Source: Prostheceraeus crozeri (Eukaryota; Platyhelminthes; Polycladida; Euryleptidae). From it: 64,000 nucleotides of DNA. Where the stretch lies: contig CAJQUW010002106.1 in the NCBI GenBank assembly GCA_907163375.1, forward strand, positions 124,001-188,000, read 5' to 3'. Both the position numbers and the translations under genes were made by a program. The notes beneath the pieces were generated by a model, which was given only the letters and a program-made list of their open reading frames with translations, was not told the DNA's origin and searched no databases. Every line of letters begins with the position of its first letter. The first letter of the stretch is position 1. Below, piece after piece: positions 10,779 through 22,127 of the stretch.

Positions 10779-11230
10779 TTGCGTCCTTTTCTTCCAGAAG
10801 ATGCTGGGTTAAACGTTAGCTGCTTGAGTATGGACTTCCACTTCGGTGTATCACGGGCGTCCGCTTCCTGGGATCCAACACGTTTGAGGTCATCTCCACT
10901 TGTTCCCAGGTCTTCTTTTGTCTTCCTGCTCCTGTCTTACCATCTCCTTCCATCCACATAACTTTTCTGATCCACTCTGTCTCATCCCTTCTTACCACGT
11001 GGCCAAGCCGACGAAGTATTTGCCTTCTCGTGACGTCTGTTCTCAAGACCCATTGCTTTTCTGATGCTGTCATTCGATTTCCTGTCCGGTAGTCTGACAC
11101 CACACATTCACCTTAGCATTCGCATCTCCTCACGCTCAAGTCTTCTCATCGGATGAAAGCAACGGCCATGACTCGCAACTTATAAAGCATAGCTTGCCGC
11201 ACACAGGCTCCATATACGCGCCCTTGGATC
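10779..11230 (-). mobile_element. LINE ORF2 3'-end fragment
   Basis: Minus-strand frames give VYGACVRQAMLYKLR, MCGVRLPDRKSN, RRLGHVVRRDETEWIRKVMW, GRQKKTWEQV and, after a frame change, DDLKRVGSQEADARDTPKW. This is the C-terminal tail that follows the reverse transcriptase in many LINEs (the GHV.R and GR.KKTW signatures). It is 5'-truncated and related to, but distinct from, the fragment at 9.5-10.3 kb. Confidence 0.6.
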
Positions 11231-11259
11231 TCAAAGATGGCTCTTCAGTAGATTCCAAC

Positions 11260-11489
11260 TTATGATATATATGCATATTCACTATACTGCTTTGTTATTA
11301 CAGTCAGTTTCTCCACTTCCTCAGATTGACGGAGGCCAATAATACGGAGGAGGGGTGATGCAAAGGCAAATAGTATCATTTTTATGAAAGTCTGCGCGAA
11401 CTGTTGAAGAGTACTTTCTTCCTTCATGTTGACAGTTGATTTGTAGCGTCTCACTTGTGTTCTAATTTCATGTGCTAACTTCACATCAT
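11260..11489 (-). pseudogene. Left half of a sequence interrupted by the Chapaev-type element
   Basis: An open frame of about 80 residues (including VKLAHEIRTQVRRYKSTVNM and KEESTLQQFAQTFIKMILFA) ends at the transposon insertion point. The other half of the target lies at 14758-15012. I do not recognise the protein. It may be a hAT-type sequence, since a CAGGGTTCCCAGCGC terminus lies at the far right (15012). Confidence 0.3.
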
Positions 11490-11493
11490 AACC

Positions 11494-11764
11494 CACGGTA
11501 GGTTTTAACAAAGTTTAGGTTGAAAAAAATGCCCCAGAAAAATTGATTGTATTTTTTGATTTATTGGACCAATAACAATATTTCTAGACACATTAGAAAA
11601 TTTTTCATCGGTATCTTTTCGAATATGACGTAATACTTCAAAATGGCTGCCATTTAAATCTTAAAATCGTAATATCTTAAAATCCAAGCCTCCTAGAGCT
11701 ATCAAATATATTACAAACAGATAGGAAACCACCCCCAAAGTAACCAAAAATCATAGTTTTGAAC
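11494..11764 (+). repeat. Left terminal inverted repeat of the Chapaev-type element
   Basis: Runs from CACGGTAGGTTTTAAC inward to ATCATAGTTTTGAAC. It matches the reverse complement of 14483-14753 with single-base differences, for example GCCCCAGAAAAA against GCCCCAGGAAAA and AAAGTAACC against AAAGTATCC. A weaker match continues about 8 bp further in. Confidence 0.9.
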
Positions 11765-11963
11765 GTCTAAGTTCTTTCTTTCCGATTTTATATGACATTG
11801 CATTAACACGTGCCCGACATTTGAAAACATTATCATGTTGATCTCAACTTTGTATTACGCCCTGACAAAAAGGCAGAAACATCATTTATGTAAAAAACTA
11901 AACGAAAATAAATTACACACTTAACGTACTCAACAGATTGAAAAGATGAAATGCATAAACTGT

Positions 11964-14023
11964 TCAAACATGTTTCGAGTTGTAGTCTCTCACAGCGCTC
12001 AATAATTTCCACGCGTATTCAGGATGGCTGAATTGTACTTTATATTTGGCCCATGTTGCCTTGAAATCTGTATGGACAGTTTCGATTGCTTGCTCACTTC
12101 ATCTCGCAAGACCCTCATTACGCATTTGGCAAAAGTCCTCAATATGATAAAATATTTCGTGAATCTTTGGAGTCACAGGGATTTCAAGGTCCAAGTAGGC
12201 CTCTTTAAATAGCTGAATATGCGTAATATAGTCAGGATTGAGACGATGACCATAACATGATTGAACGACTTGTCTGAATGTTTCAAAACACCGAAGATAC
12301 TTCAAGCAATGGAGTGGGCACATTGATCTTAACAAATCCAGCTTGGAGAGTAGGGTGTGACACGAATTTCCATTGAACTGGCCTCCATGTAGAGCTTCCC
12401 GTGACACATGGCAACGGTCGGCCCAGATTAGTGCGCCGGTCCACTCCGTTTCCATAGCCTTGAATAAAGTATTTACTGTCCCCAATAACAAGTGGAGTTC
12501 CGGCGGTGGCAATATATCAATCACACGATCGTTGTCATCTCTTTTCAAAATAGGTAAGTGTATAATGTTCCCAAAGTTCTTTGCATTTTTTAAAGTCCCG
12601 TCACTTTCGTACCATTCCCAAAAAGAATCACGCAAATTTCCAAGAGTTCTCAAAACGGATTTGTTTTTCAACTCCGTCCGATGAATATTGCACCAACTGC
12701 AAGGGTGATTGGAACTGTGGGACATGATGCCCAGTACAATATTTGCCAGCTTGAGGTCAGTTGTTATGGCAAAATTGGAACCCATTAGTGATGGGTCATT
12801 TAGACCACCGATAAGCTGAGCCAGCACCCACAATCTAAGCACGTTTGTATAATTCTCTTGGACATCTGGGGCCATTGCTAGAATCATCAATTTTTTGACG
12901 CCCGTATCCTTCAATGACCTTGCGGCGACACCTTGTTCATACGCTGCTCTCTTTGGTTCTATATGATCATGAACAATATCACTCCTACACATTGTCAAAC
13001 ATAACTTAAAAAACCACCACAACCGTCCAGACCAATTTTGAATAGAATGCTATCTGTTGAGTGACGGTCTCTTCGGTGCAAAACTTCTCGAATTAATCCT
13101 TCAAGATTGTGACAAAAAACAGTTGGTCTCGATACTTGCGAGCAAGTCTGACTAGCTGTAGTAGTAGTATAATCAATGTCACTCACGGTGAAGTATTCAT
13201 CCAGGGCATGGTTCCGTACACTCAGTTTGGATTTGACGTGATTTTCAATGCTCCGTCTATTTTTTGTTGCTGATCGTATAAGGGACGCCAGCTGCAAAGT
13301 TTTGTTGCTGGATAAGTTCATTGTCACTTGTATAGTTGCCAAATCATCACAAGTCAACAAATGGGCTGATTTCGTAGATGACTGTTCTGGCGAAACAGCA
13401 ACACTTAAACGAGAACCACCAGTAGATAACAAGATATTATTGGAGCCAGAATTCGTTGTTTTCTCTTTAAGAATGCTCGCAGCTAACTGGTCTCGTCCTT
13501 TTTCATCCGGCACCATACTGAGTAGATTTTCTTTCCTCGTTGCTTTTGTACAAGTATGACTTTTGCCTCGACATAAAGCGGTGAGGCAGAAATTGCAAAT
13601 ACGAATAGGTGCACGCGATGTCGATGATAAAGCAGAAGCTGATGAAGATGGTCGACCAACTGATTTCTTCTCAAATTTCGAAGAGGAAGAAAGTGTAGAA
13701 CGGGCAACTTGACACACCTTACATTCGCACACGACTACTCCAGAGCGGGTTACAGGCCGGGGAGATATTCCGATAACAGAATAGTCAAACACATCGATGC
13801 TTTTGGTGAATGTGCCTTTGCTGTATTCTTGTATCACATTTCTACATGTGCCACACAATGCAGAGGGCAAGCGAATATCTCGGAAATCGTGTCCTTCGAG
13901 AAAATATTGCGTGATGATAGCTTCATTAGCTGGCGTTATCTTTCGCATTTCCTTGGTCTTACCCATGCAGAGCAAGCAAACAGCAGAGCGAGAATCGTCA
14001 TGAGAACGGGCGGAAGTCGGCAT
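11964..14023 (-). pseudogene. Chapaev-type transposase with RAG1-N-like zinc region
   Basis: Start ATG at 14023-14021 (the longer frame upstream relies on non-ATG codons). The N-terminus has CLLC at residues 16-19, LPSALCGTCRN with Cys 57/60, and CECKVCQVAR with Cys 101/104, the same three-pair layout and CxxC-x-AR ending as the RAG1 N-terminal region. A fourth cluster, ICNFCLTAL with a later SHTC, is at about 142-158. The C-terminal half includes LPPPELHLLLGTVN, HGGQFNGNSC, TPKIHEIFYHIEDFC and, past a stop, SEQAIETVHTDFKATW. A frame change lies at about 13000-13020 and a stop at 12098-12096 replaces the residue after NEGLAR; the frame then ends at 11964. The full length would be about 690 residues. 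Both breaks are simple, consistent with a young inactive copy. Confidence 0.75.
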
Positions 14024-14482
14024 TTCACGTACCTGTATTCTTAATGAAGAGACAAGCAAGACACTGTGTGCGTACAGAACAGTCGTCAGCAGATATGCGC
14101 GCGTGTTTCATTTTAGTTGACAATAAATCAAATCCATCTTCTTTACAGCGAGAGATCGATAGTCGAAACCATGGAAATTACCAATGCCATTCATTATCTA
14201 CTTCTATGGTCGAAACATTCAATAATGCACACCATTAGTATCACGTGATCTGACCATAGATACATGTATATCGAGATCTTTAATTAAAGAATTGAAAGAA
14301 AGAGAATCATCTGGTATTGTTCAATTTCTATGGTTTACCGTTCATTTGGCTATGACATAACAGGATCGATGGCTATCATAGAATCAATGTTTGTATCAGT
14401 ATTAGACGCTTCTATTTGGTTGTTAATTTAGTTGTAGGTGTAAATATATCTGGGAGTCCATGGTTACAGGTAGCATTTAGAG

Positions 14483-14753
14483 GTTCAAAACTATGATTTT
14501 TGGATACTTTGGGGGTGGTTTCCTATCTGTTTGTAATATATTTGATAGCTCTAGGAGGCTTGGATTTTAAGATATTACGATTTTAAGATTTAAATGGCAG
14601 CCATTTTGAAGTATTACGTCATATTCGAAAAGATACCGATGAAAAATTTTCTAATGTGTCTAGAAATATTGTTATTGGTCCAATAAATCAAAAAATACAA
14701 TCAATTTTCCTGGGGCATTTTTTTCAACCTAAACTTTGTTAAAACCTACCGTG
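14483..14753 (-). repeat. Right terminal inverted repeat of the Chapaev-type element
   Basis: Mirror copy of 11494-11764, ending CCTACCGTG at 14753 and followed by the AACC target duplication. It lies about 460 bp upstream of the transposase start, so it should contain or adjoin the element promoter. Confidence 0.9.
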
Positions 14754-14757
14754 AACC

Positions 14758-15012
14758 CTTTCGTTAGATACTTTATGTACAATTTGTTTGATACACGAAG
14801 TACAATGTGATTTGATGAAGTGAATCAAAGGGATTAGACAGGAAATATTAAAAAGATTTTCAACCATGGATGGCTTCATATATTCAAATAATGAGCGTAA
14901 AGCGTCAACTGGTGGAAAATACATGAATGACGCTGTGCAGCAAACTTAGCGTATTCCTTTATTTTTCCGTTTTTTCCGTTATTATTCTTCAGTAATTGCG
15001 CTGGGAACCCTG
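14758..15012 (-). repeat. Right half of the Chapaev target, ending in a hAT-like terminus
   Basis: Minus-strand open frame at 14758-14924 (PPVDALRSLFEYMKPSMVEN) continues the sequence interrupted at 11489. The outer end reads, on the minus strand, CAGGGTTCCCAGCGC and then AACGGAAAAAACGG, which resembles the termini of the hAT elements at 57.5 and 58.3 kb. The Chapaev-type element thus probably landed in an older hAT-related element. Confidence 0.35.
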
Positions 15013-15520
15013 AATCATAGTAACTGCTCATATCATTTATCTCTATTAAAATAAGACAGTCATCAGTGTCACGTGTAATACATTTTGTTTTGATAGACGA
15101 TTATGTTTTTGCAAAGTATCAAAGGCCCGGATATTCTAGTTTAGTTTAACTTAGGGCCAGTATGCGTATATGATGATTGATGATAAATTTAAATGAGTTT
15201 GAAATACTTATTTATGTATATAATATAGAACAATTGTCTGTGACATTTCCTGTCAAGAAAGTCATGATGATAGTAAATGTTCGTGGGGGGATTGGCTATT
15301 ATCACTTTGATCTTGTATAATGTACTGTTACAAGGTATGAAAAATCGGCGGATTTTCTCCGCCGCGCGGAGCTTTCGTGACTACGCCAGACTGGCAACAC
15401 TGCAGATAAAAGTAGTCCTCGCCATAAATCAACAATTCATTTCTTGATGAAATTCAGATTTCAGTTGAACTGTGGTGAAAGCCTGCAACAAGAATTAAGC
15501 AGCTTTTCACACTCACTCAT
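15013..15520. other. No recognised feature
   Basis: AT-rich spacer. A short GC-rich word, CGGCGGATTTTCTCCGCCG, at about 15346-15364 forms a near-perfect small hairpin. No coding signal seen. Confidence 0.35.
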
Positions 15521-15531
15521 GTCCATAGCCT

Positions 15532-17640
15532 CTAGGGAGGCCGTTGGCGCACCCATTGCAGCACAGTCGATCTCCAACGTTCTCTGTCCATCACTTTTCT
15601 CATGCATTCATCTGCTGATTCTCCACTCCACTCCTTAATGTCGTCAATCCACATTCTTCGAGGTATTCCTCTATGTCTTGTTCTTTCAATTTGACCTTCC
15701 ATGATGACCTTGCATACTTCTCTTCCTTTTCTTGATATATGGCCAAACCAATTCAATTTTCTGAGCTTCACTGTGTTTAGCAGACTTTCCAAATCTCCGT
15801 ATTTTCGGCGGATTACATCTCTTAAGTGCTCATTTGTTTTATGTTCTCTCCAGGAAATCCCGAATATTCTTCTAAGACATTTCATGTCAAAGGACTCGAT
15901 TCTCTTCGCCGTATTCTCACGGAGAGTCCTTGTTTCGCACCCGCATAATGCGGTAGCTTTTTTGGGTCGTGCAATCTCATGGAGGTCAATTTTGACTTTC
16001 GGTGATGACTTTTTCTCTTTCCATACTTTGTCTAGTCTTGCTAGTGCACTAGTTGCCATTCCAATTCTACTTTTGATTTCGCTCGTTGAGGTTCCTTCTT
16101 CTGTGATAATTGAGTCGATGTACTTGAAGCTTCTCACCTGCTCCAGTGCCTGACCATCCACCTCGATTTGTGTTGGCATGGCGAATGACTCAGGTCCAGT
16201 TACTAGGATTTTGCTTTTGCTAGCATTTATTTTCATCCCATGCCTTTTGGCGCACTCATTAATCTTATTTGTGAGGCTCATTAAATCTGTTTCCGATATT
16301 GTGAAGACTGCGATGTCATCAGCAAACCTCTAATTATCTCCTCCACATTTGATGTTTTTCTCCCGTTCGTCCAAAGCATCGGTCATTATCCGTTCAAGGA
16401 AGAGATTGAACAAAGCCGGAGAAAGTATGCATCCATATCTCACTCCCACATTTGTTGTGAACCAATTCCTGTAGTCATCATTCACCAGAACCGTGCTCTT
16501 TGCTGTCTCGTACAGGGATCGAATAAGACCAGTGACAGCGTAGCCTATTATATACTTCGCTATAGTATGCCACAAGTCTTCGTGCCACACTCGATCAAAA
16601 GCCTTCTTGAAGTCGATGAAGTTAGCAAAAATGCTCTATAGTTTTCGCAGACTCTTGCGTTGCCTTTCTTGTGAATATTGATTATTATTGATTTTGTCCA
16701 CTGACTCGGCCACTTTCGTTGTTTCAGATACATGTTACAGATCTTCAGCAGTATGTTCACCATATTCTCTCCGCCCGATTTGACCATTTCACTTATGTTA
16801 TCAGTTACAGGGACTTTCCCCAACTTTAGACTGTTATTTAGACTGTATTGGTAACTCCTCGACCGGTTCATTCACACATGTGACTTCCCTGAAGACTGAT
16901 ATATCTGGTTGCGAATCATGATTGTACAAATCAGCACAGCATTCTTTCCATCTGGCTGTGAAGTCCTTAATGTCAGTGAGTGTTTCTCCATTCTTGTCGT
17001 CAATTATGTTCATCCTCGGTTGATTTTGTTTGGTTAGTGTTCTCACTAACTGAAGTGCGTCCCTGGAATTATTCTTAACAAGATTGGCCTCAATATCCAG
17101 AGTTTTCTGTTGAATCCACTCTTTCCGGGCATTAATAATTTTCTTTGTGATCCTATTAATCTTCCTGTAAACTTCGAGTTGCTCGTCGCTTGTGCCTTTG
17201 TTTCTTTGCTTTGCGTCTTTTATCACAGAACTCAAGAACTTCGGATTTTATCCACGGCCTTCTGATTCCATGTGCCTTGCCCAAAGCCTCGTTTGTAGTT
17301 TCATTGACAATCGCAGTAAAGTTGTCACTCACTTCATGCAGATTGTCCAAGAGCATTATAGGAGCAAAGCGATTACTTAGTGTTGCTGTTGGTATTCTTG
17401 CCTTATAACCTCGTCCTTGAGCTTATGCAGGTTGTAACGAAACCGTGTGTTGTTGCATCTTCCTTTCGTTGAAAGCTTCGACTTCATTGTCATCATGACA
17501 AGATCATGGTCGCTTCCAATATCTGCGTTAGGAAAGTTCTGGTTCGTGCTCGATTGATGTAGTTCTTCTTGACAATTTGTGATTGTGCAGTGTATTGGCT
17601 ACAACCAGTTCTGTTTCACAAATTCTAGTAATCTGATACC
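15532..17640 (-). mobile_element. RTE-like LINE ORF2, 5'-truncated and frameshifted
   Basis: From right to left on the minus strand: the end of an APE endonuclease (NADIGSDHDLVMMTMK near 17500), linker (ARKEWIQQKTLDIEANL), reverse transcriptase (TDNISEMVKSGGENMVNILL, SIIINIHKKGNARVCENYR, NVGVRYGCILSPALFNLF), then the tail with MKINASKSKILVTG, RKLNWFGHISRKG and MWIDDIKEWSGES. The order and tail fit RTE-like LINEs. Frame changes separate at least five open pieces (near 16300, 16575, 16850, 17200 and 17370), and VRQGC is altered to VRYGC. Plus-strand open frames here are shadows. Confidence 0.75.
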
Positions 17641-17859
17641 GCGATCATTAGTTTTACCAACTCAAAATTTTCCAGTTTTGGCTTTTAGTTTCTTCTATAT
17701 CACACGATGCTCCACTTCTTAGATCAGCAGAATGCGGCAGTGTTTCAAGATGTGGTTCCACCCGGTACAAAACATGTAATATTATTTCGTCGGATGAACT
17801 TATAACTTCGTCAGTGACAAATTTTTCATACAAAATAACTGCAAGTCTGTAACACAACA

Positions 17860-18240
17860 TGCATAACAAAAAACATTGTATATGCTATTTTATTCGTTTT
17901 AATGATTGTAGCTTCATTTGCATTGGTGAATCTGGTAGAAGTTTGAGAGAACGTATGAATGAACATCGGTATGCTATTGGCCATAAGAATATAGACAAAG
18001 TTGTTTCATTTCGCAACATTCATTCGCACAGAACACAAACATGATGAATCTGAAATGAAAATATCTATATTAAAATAACTAAACGGAAACGATAAAGGAA
18101 AACCGAAGAACTCATGTTCATCAGTCAACTGATGACAGATTGGCCTCATGGAATAAACCTGCAACATATTTTACATATGCCCTTTTCTACTTAATTCCTG
18201 ACAAAGATTGTCGCCGGTAGCCAATCTCACTTTCCTCCAA
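17860..18240 (+). mobile_element. Penelope-like GIY-YIG tail fragment
   Basis: Open frame with ICIGESGRSLRERMNEHRYA followed, after frame changes, by FISQLMTDWPHGIN and IVAGSQSHFPPIKTGRSVNN. The CIGE-GRSL-ER-EH pattern is the second strand and catalytic Arg region of a GIY-YIG nuclease as carried by Penelope-like and related retroelements; the following segment is the usual tail. No reverse transcriptase adjoins it, so this is a short 3' fragment. Confidence 0.5.
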
Positions 18241-19590
18241 TCAAAACCGGTCGAAGTGTTAACAATTAATTTGATTTGAAAAGACGTTCTTTATTTTCAT
18301 GAAATCTTTTATTGAAATATCGTCGGACGATCCGCCTCTTGGGCTGTTTATTATTTTAAGAAATAACATCAATGTCAGAAGAGATTCAAATTAGGAAGAA
18401 ATCATGTCATCAAGAAATCAATAAAAAAATTTCGACCAAAGTCGATTGGAGACCTGCGATAATTCAACAATGACAGGCTATAGCAACAAGAAGATACGTT
18501 TGCACTGTGTAGCCAGGTTTGAGATAAGAATGTTTTGTTGAAGCTACAACTGAAGCTTTTTACTTCACAAAGAGAAAGGATGCGCAGCTCATCTGCTAAT
18601 CTTGAATATTATGCGAACATTTTGCGATTGATCATATTTGACGAGCATTTAATCAATGAAGTATGCAGTGCACATGTGCATTGAACATGTTGGGAATGTG
18701 ACTTTTCCTTCATTTAAAGGAATTCCTCCGCCACCCCTCATTTTGCTGCAATTTATCCATTTTTCTTGAATTGTATTTTGATGGTATTGCAATTGGGCTA
18801 AGGGTAGTATCCCTTCCTGATTCCCAGCTACGTCCAGAGATGGATATGAAGGCCATTAAACTTCTTGGAGCATGCAATTACCATTCTTTTTCAACATTTC
18901 AAAGATTGACAACAATAGTCATCAACTTAACTGGTTGATACACCTTTGCCAACTCTCCCCAAGCCAATGCCAACTCATCTCTGATTACGACCTTGGAAAT
19001 GTTAATCAAATGGGTTCTATAGATATTTATGAATGAAACTCAAAGGAATGCTTAAGTACTGGTATTGTCATAAATTGGTTACAAAGCCAACACTTCCACT
19101 TCATTTATTAAGAAGATGGCAGCACTTTATACAAAACATGCCAAGTCACTGCAGGTTCCCCTTCTCGTACAGCAAGTGGTATACTCCAGTATTCAGTTCG
19201 TCATCATGATGAAGTGAGTTATACTTGATTATGCTTATCAAGCGCTGCTAGTGGGCGGTTGTGGTTGTACTTTTTTTTACAGCTCCTGTCAGCTATCTAT
19301 ACAAATCTTCTTTAATGGACCATTTCAGCTTTTTATATATAGGATACCAATCTTCTTTGTATCGCTCAACATGGAATAATTTTGCGATATGAATATTGCT
19401 TATCTCTACTTGTTTCGTTTCACCCTTCGCTCTCTCTGAAATCAAACATTGTCGCCTATTGTTGAGCATGGGAACCTCAATTTTGTGATGCCTATTTTTG
19501 GAAATTTCTATTGCCAAACATAAATAGCCATTTCGATGCCAATTTGGGCGACATCTGTCAGATATCATCAGTTCGTAACTTTGAAATTTC
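18241..19590. other. No recognised gene
   Basis: Short open frames only. The minus-strand frame at 19293-19757 has no motif I know. No terminal repeats or RNA genes seen. Confidence 0.35.
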
Positions 19591-19839
19591 CTCGTGCTGT
19601 CTTGGACATCACAGGTGCGGGCATATCGGAATCTCAACCTGCAAACCCTGGTGTCGTACTCGTAGATGGCAGTCGAATGGCTGACTGTCCATACCCTGTA
19701 GACTATCTCCCTGAAATGACTGCTTCCTTGATGGTAACTCGACGTTTGGAGAAGCACTGTTTTGGATTACTTCCCGGACAATTGCCTGATTCTTGGCTTT
19801 CTCAGTATCGTCATTGTATTTGCAAATGTAGCCGAATTT

Positions 19840-21450
19840 AGCTGCCCACAGTCGAATTTAGGTCTAAACATAGCTCAAAGTGTGCTTCTCAACAAGCAAG
19901 TCAGTCATCTACCACAATTGAGCCTGCTATTGATTCAAAGAATATTTTCAAGCTACCATCCTTAGACGAAGTCATGCGACTTCAAAGACAAACACTTGAA
20001 TTTTTGCCATCAAATGCATGTCAGAAATTTAGCGATGGTATTTCGGAATCCATCAAGCAAGTTGTCAATGACAGCTCCGTTGATTCGTGGACTAGGTTGG
20101 TTATGCTTCCTAAATGCGTGTTACCGTCCTCCAAACGTGCAGGAAAGAAACATCAACACAAAGATTTCCATCAACATTTTGTGACAAATGGAGTAAACAG
20201 TCATCCATAAGAATTATGGGAAGCAGCAAAAACTAATTCGAAATCGCCATCCCTACGAAAACCAAGATTAAGAAACTCTCAAGAAGGGAATGCTACTAGA
20301 ATTGCAGCTGCCATTGATCAATCTGGAGATGGTTTACATGGCAAAAGCAGGCCGTGTCTTGTCCTCGAGCGGGTTATACCCAAATATTAGCATAATATGG
20401 ACGAAACTGAATGACAAGCATTCCAAGGTTCCTCCTCCATCCGTTTCAGATTATTCCAATGAGACTGAATTGTTGCAGTTGTCTACATCTTTTGACATTA
20501 TAGAGATTTTACGGTCGTAATATATGACTGATATAAGACTTATGGTAGGCTGCAGGCTAAGAAATGTGAATTGTTTGGTAAAGGCAATCTTGACGATTTC
20601 AGTCCTGATTTCTTAAAGTTTCATCCAGCCAATTTCGAGGTACTTGGATCACCCTTTGGGCATCACGATCTCTTCGGAATTTATAGAGGAAAAACGTGTA
20701 AAATCCTAACAGCTACTGAACTGCATTTATCGGTTACGGGATCCACAGGTCTCTCTATTTCTGCTGATGACATGTGCCGGGTTCTGTAGGATGACTCATT
20801 TGGAAAGAACTGCTCCGCCTGAATACACTGAGAAAGTGTTCGGAGAATTCGACAAAGAAGTTCGAAAATGTCCAGAAAAAAGTGTTGCCTTTGAGCTATC
20901 GGAAAAGCTTGAATCCAATGCTGACTCAAATTTTTTTTTGGTAGACTAGATATTCGTTCAACAATGAGACATTCTTCAGCAGCCTATCTTGCATCGCTCT
21001 GTGGATCATATCCCGCTGTGAGTGAATATAAAGAACAATGCCACAACGTATGACTCTGGTCCAGACAAGTTCCTCAAATAATTCGATGTTCGAAGAGTAT
21101 AATCATTTTGCAATAAATTTCATTTCATCGCCGCTTTAACAGAAATGTCTGTCAGCTTCTATTGACTCTAGACTGCATAAGACTTTTACGACCAGTGCAA
21201 GTCATGTACATCAAATTCTGTTCCACTCGGTCAGTTCACCTGATGCGACTAAATGGTTAACCACTGTTTCATCACATCACCTGGATTGGGCTTCAAACTA
21301 TCCCCCGACGAATTTCGAGTCCTGAAGAAATGATGACTCGGTTTACTAATGACAACTGGTAAAACTCCTGTGTCCAAGATGTCAAGGAGTTTCAGTAGAT
21401 GCGTTGGGCTATCACGCTTTAGCATGTAAGCGGGGAAGCTTTGTTACAAG
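19840..21450 (+). mobile_element. Non-LTR retroelement ORF, 5' portion of the split copy
   Basis: Pieces in several frames give LPSLDEVMRLQRQTLEFLPS, SVDSWTRLVMLPKCVLPSS, NFEVLGSPFGHHDLFGIY, RSTMRHSSAAYLASLCGSYP and, at the right end, CPRCQGVSVDALGYHALACK. The C-x2-C then H-x4-C arrangement before an Arg-His is the CCHC that precedes a restriction-like endonuclease in one class of LINEs. Many stops and shifts. The reading passes into 25242 once the hAT insertion is removed. The left limit is uncertain (19.6-19.9 kb). Confidence 0.6.
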
Positions 21451-21689
21451 TAAGGCTGACACTTTCACGAAATTTTGATATCTCACGAATTCATGGAATC
21501 AGCATTTCACGAACTTCACGAAAATCTCACGAAACTTTCACGAAATTTGAAATGTCTAATTACTGAAAAAACAAATTTTTATTCGTAGAAAATGAATCTG
21601 CATATTTTCTTTCCAAAATCATTAAGAACTTCAATGGTAATTTGCTCTTACTAACATTAATTTGTTGATTATTGCATGGGCATTCCTAT

Positions 21690-22120
21690 GGCACGCGAAA
21701 AGTCGCTAAGTGCTTATTATGAAAATACAAACGCAAACTGCATAACATTTCGTCCGACAAAAAATTTCGAATTTTGGTGCAAATTTCGCCCGCTCTCTCA
21801 TAACTGATGTAGCTTGAATGGTACAAAGCTGTCGATGCAAATTGGCCAGTGTTCTCGGTCGAACTCCTGTTGCTCAAAAAGCAGCGGTCTCATGCTTCAG
21901 AGTATTCTTTGCACTACCCTCCACCCTATCATCAACCAATGACGCTTTTGCCATACTCTCATCGAATTCTTGAGCAATTGACATTTGTGATTCTATGCTA
22001 TTGATTTCTTTAGTTTGATCACTTTCGTCCTGGTCCGCGTCATTCATTAATCTCAGCAGGACATTGAATCGTTTTCTATCGCGAGCACGTTTTCTGTTAG
22101 TGCATGTTGAATCTGCATTA
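21690..22120 (-). pseudogene. hAT transposase remnant of the outer element
   Basis: Minus-strand frames give CTNRKRARDRKRFNVLLRLM, DADQDESDQTKEINSIE, MAKASLVDDRVEGSAKNTL and then ERAGEICTKIRNFLSDEMLC. The last part matches the hAT dimerisation segment (a small-residue and Arg-rich run, then LSDE and a hydrophobic helix). One stop and a frame change are visible. The rest of the transposase is lost or beyond the inner insertion. Confidence 0.4.
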
Positions 22121-22127
22121 AATTAGA

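Larger units (their letters stand above)
11490..14757 (-). mobile_element. Complete Chapaev-type DNA transposon, 3.26 kb
   Basis: The element occupies 11494-14753 and is flanked by the 4-bp target duplication AACC (11490-11493 and 14754-14757). Its ends are CACGGTAGG and the exact reverse complement CCTACCGTG, and the inverted repeats continue about 270 bp inward (to about 11764 and from about 14483) with only a few mismatches. A 4-bp duplication and CAC termini fit the Chapaev branch of the CACTA-Mirage-Chapaev superfamily. One minus-strand transposase fills the interior. The high identity of the terminal repeats suggests a fairly recent insertion. Confidence 0.85.

Noticed and set aside
15701-16153. 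150-residue plus-strand open frame
   Set aside because: Antisense shadow of the RTE-like LINE, whose minus-strand reading has clear reverse-transcriptase-tail motifs.
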